Source: Chloroflexota bacterium
GTDB taxonomy: Bacteria; Chloroflexota; Dormibacteria; Dormibacterales; Dormibacteraceae
Direction: 5' to 3'
Assembly (NCBI GenBank): GCA_003446775.1
Contig: DMCH01000107.1
Span: 642-12,073, forward strand
Length of the DNA stretch: 11,432 bases
Shown: positions 7,390-11,432 of the stretch, piece after piece
Position numbering within the stretch: position 1 is the stretch's first letter
Layout of the letters: every line of letters starts with the position of its first letter
The notes under the pieces: model-generated
Databases searched by the model: none
The model's input: only the letters and a program-made list of their open reading frames with translations
What the model was told of the DNA's origin: nothing
Made by a program: the position numbers and the translations under genes

Positions 7390-7950
7390 TCAGGCACCGG
7401 CGGCCTCCTCGACCCGCAGGCGCAGGCGGGCAAGCGCGCGCGACAGGCGCGACTTGACCGTGCCTTCGGGGATTCCTAGCGCGGCGGCTGTCTCCTCGCC
7501 GTTGAGCTCGAGCAAGTAGCGGCTGGTGATCACCAGGCGGTCCTCGTCGCTCAGCTCGTAGACGAGGCCGAGCAGCCGCTTGCTGTCCTCGGCCGCCACG
7601 GCCGCCGCCTCGGGGGATGGGGCCGCATCCCCCGGGCGGAACCGCTCCGCCACGCGCAGCTCGAGCTGGTGGCGGCGGCCTGCGGAACGAACGCGATTGC
7701 GGGCCTCGTTGGCGACGATTCGCAGCAGCCAGGGCCGTGGCTGCGCTCCCGAGCGGAAGGTCGGCAGAGCCCGATACGCCTTCACGAAACCCTCCTGCGC
7801 GGCGTCCTCGGCGTCAGCCGCGGAGCCGGTGATCACGTATGCCGTCCGGAACGCCATCTGCTGGTATCTCTGCACGATCTCCTCGTAGGCGGCTTGATTT
7901 CCGCGCTGAGCGCGCGTGAACAGCTCGCCATCCGTTGGTCGGCCCTCCAT
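7390..7950 (-). CDS. ECF-type RNA polymerase sigma factor (first of two)
   Basis: A 186-residue sigma-70 family protein of the extracytoplasmic-function group. Region 2 is at about 22-90: YEEIVQRYQQMAFRTAYVIT, then the AEDAAQEGFVKAYRAL core-binding and -10 recognition helices, then PWLLRIVANEARNRVRS. Region 4 is at about 126-176: LSDEDRLVITSRYLLELNGEETAAALGI, then the recognition helix PEGTVKSRLSRALARL. Regions 1 and 3 are absent, as expected. ATG 7950 is preferred because AGGTG sits six bases before it; GTG 7959 is a three-codon-longer alternative. It heads an operon with the DUF4367 anti-sigma gene (4 bp gap) and the propeller lipoprotein. It is transcribed away from the second sigma gene across a 156-bp shared control region. 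Its target promoters are unknown; autoregulation is plausible. Confidence 0.93.
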   Translation of the reverse strand: MEGRPTDGELFTRAQRGNQAAYEEIVQRYQQMAFRTAYVITGSAADAEDAAQEGFVKAYRALPTFRSGAQPRPWLLRIVANEARNRVRSAGRRHQLELRVAERFRPGDAAPSPEAAAVAAEDSKRLLGLVYELSDEDRLVITSRYLLELNGEETAAALGIPEGTVKSRLSRALARLRLRVEEAAGA

Positions 7951-7964
7951 CGGATGCACCTATT

Positions 7965-7989
7965 ACAACTGGCGGGGCATCATGGTTCC
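7965..7989 (-). promoter_or_regulatory. Possible ECF-type promoter upstream of the first sigma gene
   Basis: On the minus strand GGAACC (complement of 7984-7989) lies about 14 bases before GTTG. GGAAC-type -35 elements with a short GTT-containing -10 are common at ECF-controlled, autoregulated promoters. The spacing is one or two bases shorter than the usual 16-17, and only this single instance is seen, so the call is tentative. Confidence 0.25.
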
Positions 7990-7994
7990 CTAGG

Positions 7995-8060
7995 CTCCCC
8001 CTCCTCCCCACCACGTGGGGAGGTCGGCCCGCTCGCGCAGCGAGCCGGCCGGGTGGGGAG
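7995..8060 (-). repeat. Folded intergenic repeat, copy B (reverse orientation)
   Basis: The outer stem pairs CTCCCC (7995-8000) with GGGGAG (8055-8060). One inner hairpin is CCTCCCCAC / CAC loop / GTGGGGAGG (8003-8023). The other is GCTCGC / GCA loop / GCGAGC (8031-8045), lengthened by GGCC:GGCC across one C-C mismatch. Read on the minus strand, its CTCCCCACCCG left arm and the whole second hairpin with flanks are identical to copy C, while the other hairpin differs completely. It lies between the two divergent sigma operons. Confidence 0.8.
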
Positions 8061-8073
8061 AAACGGGCTGCAA

Positions 8074-8087
8074 CTATCCGCGGATAG
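8074..8087. promoter_or_regulatory. Perfect 14-bp palindrome upstream of the second sigma gene (candidate operator)
   Basis: CTATCCGCGGATAG is a perfect inverted repeat ending 19 bp before the sigma-factor ATG, between repeat copy B and the ribosome site. A dimeric regulator could bind it, or it could lie in the promoter spacer. About one such palindrome is expected by chance in 11 kb, so its placement is the main argument. Confidence 0.4.
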
Positions 8088-8106
8088 ATGTGTTCAAGGG
8101 AGAGTG

Positions 8107-8622
8107 ATGCAGGGCGTAGACGGCCTCTTCGAGCGGATGGTGCACGAGCACAAGGACCGAGTCTTCGCCGCCAGCCTTGCGATGACGGGAAATCGCCACG
8201 ATGCGGAGGATGTGGCCCAGGACACCTTCATCCGCGCCTATCGCGCGCTCGCGACCTACTCGCCCGAACGCATCCGAGACTTGAAGGAGCGAGCCTGGCT
8301 TCATCGAATCACAGTCAACGTGGTCAGGAACCGGGTGAGGGGCGTCAAGCCACGGTTGGTGGAGCTAAACGGCAGCGAGTCGGACCATTCGCCCGGCCCC
8401 GAGGCCAAAGCGATGGAGCACATGCAGATCGATGAGCTGGCGACGCGCGTCGCCGACCTGCCGATCCGCTATCGAGAGGCCGTTGTGCTCCGCCACGTTC
8501 GTGACCTTTCGTATGCGGAGGTGGCCGACGCGCTCGGACAGCCGGTCGGCACCGTGAAAGCGAACGTCCATCGCGGGCTCAAATTACTCAGAGGAGACGA
8601 CCATGATCGCGTTGACGACTGA
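8107..8622 (+). CDS. ECF-type RNA polymerase sigma factor (second), coupled to an Ada-like methyltransferase
   Basis: The start is ATG 8107, with a GGGAGAG ribosome site a few bases upstream; GTG 8104 is one codon longer. The 171-residue product has sigma region 2 at about 7-78 (LFERMVHEHKDRVFAASLAM, DAEDVAQDTFIRAYRAL, AWLHRITVNVVRNRVRG) and region 4 at about 110-163 (VADLPIRYREAVVLRHVRDL, then YAEVADALGQPVGTVKANVHRGLKLL). It is therefore a complete, compact ECF sigma factor. No separate membrane anti-sigma gene follows. Instead its last 20 bases overlap the start of a methylguanine methyltransferase gene whose GAGGAG ribosome site lies inside the sigma coding sequence, which predicts translational coupling. 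That context suggests a role in answering DNA alkylation damage. The function is inferred from position; the fold assignment is secure. Confidence 0.93.
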   Translation: MQGVDGLFERMVHEHKDRVFAASLAMTGNRHDAEDVAQDTFIRAYRALATYSPERIRDLKERAWLHRITVNVVRNRVRGVKPRLVELNGSESDHSPGPEAKAMEHMQIDELATRVADLPIRYREAVVLRHVRDLSYAEVADALGQPVGTVKANVHRGLKLLRGDDHDRVDD

Positions 8623-9373
8623 CCTGAAAAGACTGGGCGCGGTGAAGGCGCCTCCCGGCTTTGCCGATCGCGTCCTCGCGCAGGTGGGGATGGCGGATTC
8701 CTACGCTCCCTTCGAAACGGTCCTGGGCACCGTCTATGTGGCCTGGAACCGGCTTGGAGTGTCGGCTGCGGCGCGGTCGAAGTCGGCTCGGGAGTTCGAG
8801 GACTGGTTCCGCAAGGACGTCGGCAGGCAGGTGATGCCGGCCGAGGCGCCGCCCGACCTGGCCGGCAAGATCAAGGACGAGCTCAATGGCAAGCGACGAA
8901 TGCGGTTCGACCTGCGGGGCCTCACCACCTTCGAGCAAGCCGTGCTGCGCAAGACGCGGCAGATCCCGCGTGGCGAGGTACGGCCATACGGTTGGGTCGC
9001 GCGGGAGATCGGCCGCCCGGCCGCCGTCCGCGCCGTCGGCACCGCGCTCGCGAACAACCCGATCCCTTATTTCATCCCCTGTCACCGGGTGGTGCGCACC
9101 GACGGCGAGATCGGAAATTACGGCGGCGGCGGGCCGGAGGCGAAGCGGGCAATCCTCACGCTCGAGGGCGTGCGCTTGAAGAGGCTCCAGGACATGGCGC
9201 GCGGGGGCTTCCGGTATCAGGGCGTGAGGACGACGAAGATCTTCTGCTATCCGACCTGCTACACCGGCCGGCATGCGCTGGAGAAGAACATCGTCTGGCT
9301 GCACGACGAAGCCAGTGCGCGCGCGGCCGGGTTCCGGCCGTGCAAGGTTTGCCGGCCCGCGGCTGTTGCCTAG
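8603..9373 (+). CDS. Methylated-DNA--protein-cysteine methyltransferase fused to a C-terminal Ada-type zinc domain
   Basis: A 256-residue DNA repair protein, starting at ATG 8603 after ribosome site GAGGAG. Residues 1-30 (including KAPPGFADRVLAQVG) look like the short tails seen in some anti-sigma proteins. About 36-72 (LGTVYVAWNRLG) fit the N-terminal domain of O6-alkylguanine methyltransferases, and about 108-190 are the catalytic domain: FEQAVLRKTRQIPRGEVRPYG, RAVGTALANNP with the arginine finger, and IPCHRVV with acceptor C160. The protein takes the alkyl group from guanine onto C160 irreversibly. About 203-252 match the Ada metal-binding domain (PF02805 type): TTKIFCYPTC and AGFRPCKVCRP with C215, C219, C247 and C250, equivalent to C38, C42, C69 and C72 of E. 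coli Ada, where C38 accepts methyl from phosphotriesters. The order is the reverse of Ada and the AraC-type helix-turn-helix is missing. It overlaps the upstream ECF sigma gene by 20 bp. Confidence 0.9.
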   Translation: MIALTTDLKRLGAVKAPPGFADRVLAQVGMADSYAPFETVLGTVYVAWNRLGVSAAARSKSAREFEDWFRKDVGRQVMPAEAPPDLAGKIKDELNGKRRMRFDLRGLTTFEQAVLRKTRQIPRGEVRPYGWVAREIGRPAAVRAVGTALANNPIPYFIPCHRVVRTDGEIGNYGGGGPEAKRAILTLEGVRLKRLQDMARGGFRYQGVRTTKIFCYPTCYTGRHALEKNIVWLHDEASARAAGFRPCKVCRPAAVA

Positions 9374-9379
9374 CTGCGA

Positions 9380-9428
9380 CTCCCCACCCGCGCTTCGCGC
9401 GACCTCCCCACGTGGTGGGGAGGTGAAT
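9380..9428 (+). repeat. Folded intergenic repeat, copy C
   Basis: The left arm CTCCCCACC (9380-9388) is followed by hairpin CGCGC / TTC loop / GCGCG (9389-9401) and by a perfect 10-bp hairpin ACCTCCCCAC / GTG loop / GTGGGGAGGT (9402-9424), ending GAAT as in copy A. The left arm can pair instead with the right side of the second hairpin, so two folds compete. It fills the gap between two convergent genes (stops at 9373 and 9434) and may end transcription in both directions. Confidence 0.8.
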
Positions 9429-9433
9429 AATGC

Positions 9434-9997
9434 CTAGCCCAGGGAGTGGATGTCGGGCAGCTCGCGGTAGAGGCCCGCGTAGTCGAGGCCGTAGCCGATG
9501 ACGAAACGATCGGGAATCACGAAGCCGCGGAAATCGATCTTCACATCCACCGCGCGGCGAGCCGGCCGGTCGAGCAGAGCCGCCAGTCGCAACGAGGCCG
9601 GCTTCATCTGCCGCACGCGCTTGGTGACGGCTTGAGCCGTTCGTCCCGAGTCGACGATGTCTTCGACGAGGAGCACATGGCGGTCCGCGATCGTGCCCTC
9701 CACCATGTGTGCGAGCCGAACCCGTCCGCTGCTGGCAGTGCCGGCGCCGTAGCTTGCGGCTCGCACGAACTCGAGCTCGGCCGGAATGTTGAGTGTTCGC
9801 AGCAGGTCGGCAGCGAAGACCGTCGCGCCTTTGAGGACTACGAGCAATACGAGCGGCGTCTCGATCTCGGCGTATGCGTCGGAGATGTGACGGCCGAGGC
9901 GGCGCACGCGCCGTGCGATGCGGGCGGCGCTGATCATGGCCTTTCCGGAGCTGCTGCTGGTGGCAGCCGGTTTGGTCTGTGTCAGCACTTCAGGCAT
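9434..9997 (-). CDS. hpt: Hypoxanthine phosphoribosyltransferase
   Basis: Purine salvage enzyme that joins hypoxanthine or guanine to PRPP to make IMP or GMP in the cytosol. The 187-residue reading has LKGATVFAADL at 55-65, the flexible-loop SYG at 82-84, the PRPP-binding motif VLLVEDIVDSGRTA at 108-121 with its acidic pair, and the closing VIGYGLDYAGLYRELPDI at 166-183 that packs the base. The core is intact and of normal length. The first 20 residues are Thr/Ser-rich and atypical. An internal ATG at 9937, preceded by GGAAAGG, would begin MISAARIARRVRRLG, the more usual N-terminus, so this may be the real start. The phosphoesterase gene ends 6 bp upstream on the same strand, so this is probably the last gene of a three-gene unit. 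Confidence 0.93.
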   Translation of the reverse strand: MPEVLTQTKPAATSSSSGKAMISAARIARRVRRLGRHISDAYAEIETPLVLLVVLKGATVFAADLLRTLNIPAELEFVRAASYGAGTASSGRVRLAHMVEGTIADRHVLLVEDIVDSGRTAQAVTKRVRQMKPASLRLAALLDRPARRAVDVKIDFRGFVIPDRFVIGYGLDYAGLYRELPDIHSLG

Positions 9998-10003
9998 GCA
10001 CTT

Positions 10004-10732
10004 CTAGCTTAGGGCGTCCAGGGTCACGACGGACGCTGCAATCGGAGAGACGCGGCGATATTTCGCGTGCGACCTGCTGAAGACACCGTCGACGTTGATC
10101 GCCTTGCCACCGTGATAGATCGCGGGCGTGCGGCCGTTGTGCGGCGTGTGTCCGAAGACAACGCGGCGACTATTCGTAGCTTCCAGCCATCTTTGTAGCC
10201 GTTCGGGCTGCTGGTCGAAGACGTTGCGCGCGCTCAGGACGTCCCAGAGCTCGGCTTCGCCCCCATGCATCAATAGATCGCGCGCGCGCGCGACGACAGT
10301 ATCGACCGCATCGCCAGCGTTGGGCGCCATCCATCGCGCGTAGCCGTCGTGGCCGCAATGCTGGACCAGCGTTCCATCGTGCAACCGCACCAGCGCGGGT
10401 CGTTCACGCAACCAAGCTTGTAGTGCAGCATCTCTCTTGAGTTCGGCGAGGTCATGCTCCTGCCCGCCGATCGACATCCAGAAACCAACGCGCGCCGGAT
10501 CCCTCAGCGCCCACAGCATCGCGACCTCGTGGTTGCCGATGACAACCGTGGTGTTGGCGCGGTCGCGCGCGTATCGGAGTGCGCCGACGCCGAACATCCC
10601 GTAGTCGACGAGGTCGCCGACGAAAACGGTGTGCCACTCGTCGGCTGGGTACGGGCGCAGCGCCTGGAAGAGGCGCTCGAGATCGCCGTGGACGTCACCG
10701 ACGATCAGGGCAGGCAGATTTTCCGAAGCCAT
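10004..10732 (-). CDS. Calcineurin-like metallophosphoesterase
   Basis: This 242-residue protein, starting at ATG 10732, carries the two-metal phosphoesterase motifs in standard order: GDVHGD (12-17), GDLVDYG (39-45), GNHE (66-69), QHCGHDG (124-130, in the position of the usual histidine motif) and FGHTPHNG (193-200), with a late NVDGVF (213-218). The pattern is closest to the PPP-type bacterial group that includes diadenosine tetraphosphatase and PrpE-like protein phosphatases. The substrate, whether nucleotide, RNA end or phosphoprotein, cannot be read from sequence. Its start lies inside the end of the Nmad3-like gene (28-bp overlap) and its stop is 6 bp before hpt, so all three are likely expressed together. 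No signal peptide is present, so it should be cytosolic. Confidence 0.88.
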   Translation of the reverse strand: MASENLPALIVGDVHGDLERLFQALRPYPADEWHTVFVGDLVDYGMFGVGALRYARDRANTTVVIGNHEVAMLWALRDPARVGFWMSIGGQEHDLAELKRDAALQAWLRERPALVRLHDGTLVQHCGHDGYARWMAPNAGDAVDTVVARARDLLMHGGEAELWDVLSARNVFDQQPERLQRWLEATNSRRVVFGHTPHNGRTPAIYHGGKAINVDGVFSRSHAKYRRVSPIAASVVTLDALS

Positions 10733-11376
10733 TCCTCACCAAGATCCTCGACGCGCCGCACGGCCCTGGTGTACGAGCCGATCGTCTGCAGCTCGCTGCG
10801 CATCGAGCGCCAGAGCCAGTTACGGCCGAAAACGGCCTCTGCTTCGCGCCGTGCGAATGGGTGCGCTTTGGTGAGGGCGCGACTCCGCGCGGCCACGCCC
10901 TTGAAAACCCAGAACGAATCCCAACGGCCGGTCGCTCGAGCACGGCGAACGTGAGCGTTGCGGTCCCACCAGCCTGGACCGGGATCGGACGTGACGTCGG
11001 CCAGCACGTCGTCCACGACGAGGCCACCGACAACATGAAAGCCCGCCGGCCCGACCGCCGGGTGCAGCCGGGCCAGAAACGCGATGAGATCGCCACTCGC
11101 GGCACGGCGCAGGCTGAAGGCACGCCCGGCTCGCCGGCAGTTGTCCCCATACGTCGGCGTCGGCGCGGAGAGGTCAGGGTCGAGGTGGACCGTGCGTTCG
11201 CGCCACGCGGCGGGCGCATAGGCCGCAAGCCTCGAAATGTCGCCCAACCGCAACATCGGCGGCGCCCACGAATCTCGTTCGGGAATTGGCAGCAGTACAA
11301 AGCGGCCGTCGCCGAAGAGCGGCGAGCGGGCTGCATGCGCCGAGTTCACGCCGACGTTGGCGAGGAAAGCAGCCAC
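10705..11376 (-). CDS. Nmad3-like protein (nucleotide modification associated domain 3), putative
   Basis: A 223-residue protein starts at GTG 11376. The N-terminus, ANVGVNSAHAARSPLFGDG followed by FVLLPIPE (about 6-33), resembles from memory the start of Nmad3 domains, predicted enzymatic domains tied to nucleotide or DNA modification systems in phages and bacteria. Other conserved-looking places are HLDPDL (64-69), TYGDN (75-79), the glycine-rich GFHVVGGLVVDDV (112-124) and NAHVRR (140-145). No signal peptide or membrane segment is seen. It overlaps the phosphoesterase gene by 28 bp, which suggests tight coupling, and is followed by hpt. The family call rests on recall of the N-terminal pattern and needs a profile search. 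The reaction is unknown. Confidence 0.6.
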   Translation of the reverse strand: MAAFLANVGVNSAHAARSPLFGDGRFVLLPIPERDSWAPPMLRLGDISRLAAYAPAAWRERTVHLDPDLSAPTPTYGDNCRRAGRAFSLRRAASGDLIAFLARLHPAVGPAGFHVVGGLVVDDVLADVTSDPGPGWWDRNAHVRRARATGRWDSFWVFKGVAARSRALTKAHPFARREAEAVFGRNWLWRSMRSELQTIGSYTRAVRRVEDLGEEWLRKICLP

Positions 11377-11406
11377 CCGACGATGCTAACCTTGGCTTCG
11401 GCCGAT

Positions 11407-11432
11407 AGGGGCGTAGCTCAGCCTGGTCAGAG
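11407..11432 (+). tRNA. 5' end of a tRNA gene, cut by the window edge
   Basis: AGGGGCG fits a seven-base acceptor strand, followed by TA at positions 8-9, GCTC as the D stem, and a D loop with GG and then the return GAG. The anticodon is outside the window. The acceptor sequence matches that of many bacterial tryptophan tRNAs, but other tRNAs share it, so no amino acid is assigned. Confidence 0.8.

Noticed and set aside
7669..8106. Upstream extension of the second sigma frame through the other sigma gene
   Set aside because: It is antisense to a real sigma factor, and a good start with ribosome site exists at 8107.
7995..9428. Interpreting the repeats as a CRISPR array or attachment sites
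   Set aside because: The copies are kilobases apart, in mixed orientation, with genes and not spacers between them, and there are no cas or integrase genes.

Overview
The window is GC-rich, densely coded bacterial DNA, partial at both ends. Nearly all of it is explained by about 14 protein genes, one cut tRNA and a few intergenic repeat copies. An F420/flavin-type oxidoreductase pair, two ECF sigma-factor loci, several lipoproteins of the single-membrane type, a free-standing 5'-3' exonuclease and a high share of GTG/TTG starts suggest an uncultured soil-type lineage such as Chloroflexota, Dormibacterota or Actinomycetota. This placement is inference; no marker gene fixes it. I see no phage, transposase, CRISPR array or rRNA.

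Left part (1-2865, mostly + strand): the C-terminal three quarters of a class III PLP aminotransferase (GabT-like); a short leftover ORF on the other strand; then a two-gene unit of an NAD(P)-binding F420-reductase-like protein and an LLM-class flavin oxidoreductase. The reductase carries a probable one-base frameshift in a run of five G, exactly in its nucleotide-binding glycine loop.

Middle (2854-5312): a lipoprotein made of two copies of a ~180-residue helical unit (- strand), diverging from a stand-alone 5'-3' exonuclease (+ strand), then a small four-cysteine protein whose predicted C-terminus runs into an intergenic repeat.

Sigma-factor region (5309-9373): two ECF systems point away from each other. 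Leftward runs sigma factor, membrane anti-sigma factor of DUF4367 type and a beta-propeller lipoprotein. Rightward runs a second ECF sigma factor whose end overlaps by 20 bp a DNA-alkylation repair protein. In that protein an O6-alkylguanine methyltransferase is followed by an Ada-type four-cysteine zinc domain. This is the reverse of the E. coli Ada order, and no DNA-binding helix-turn-helix is present. The pair looks like an alkylation-sensing sigma-factor module and is the most interesting thing here. A perfect 14-bp palindrome lies just upstream of it.

Right part (9434-11432): a leftward three-gene unit of an Nmad3-like protein, a calcineurin-type phosphoesterase and hypoxanthine phosphoribosyltransferase, then the first 26 nt of a tRNA.

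Three copies of an imperfectly conserved, strongly folded GC-rich repeat (about 50-66 bp) lie between genes at about 5247, 7995 and 9380. Two are between convergent genes and one is between the divergent sigma operons. They share their arms but differ in one hairpin.
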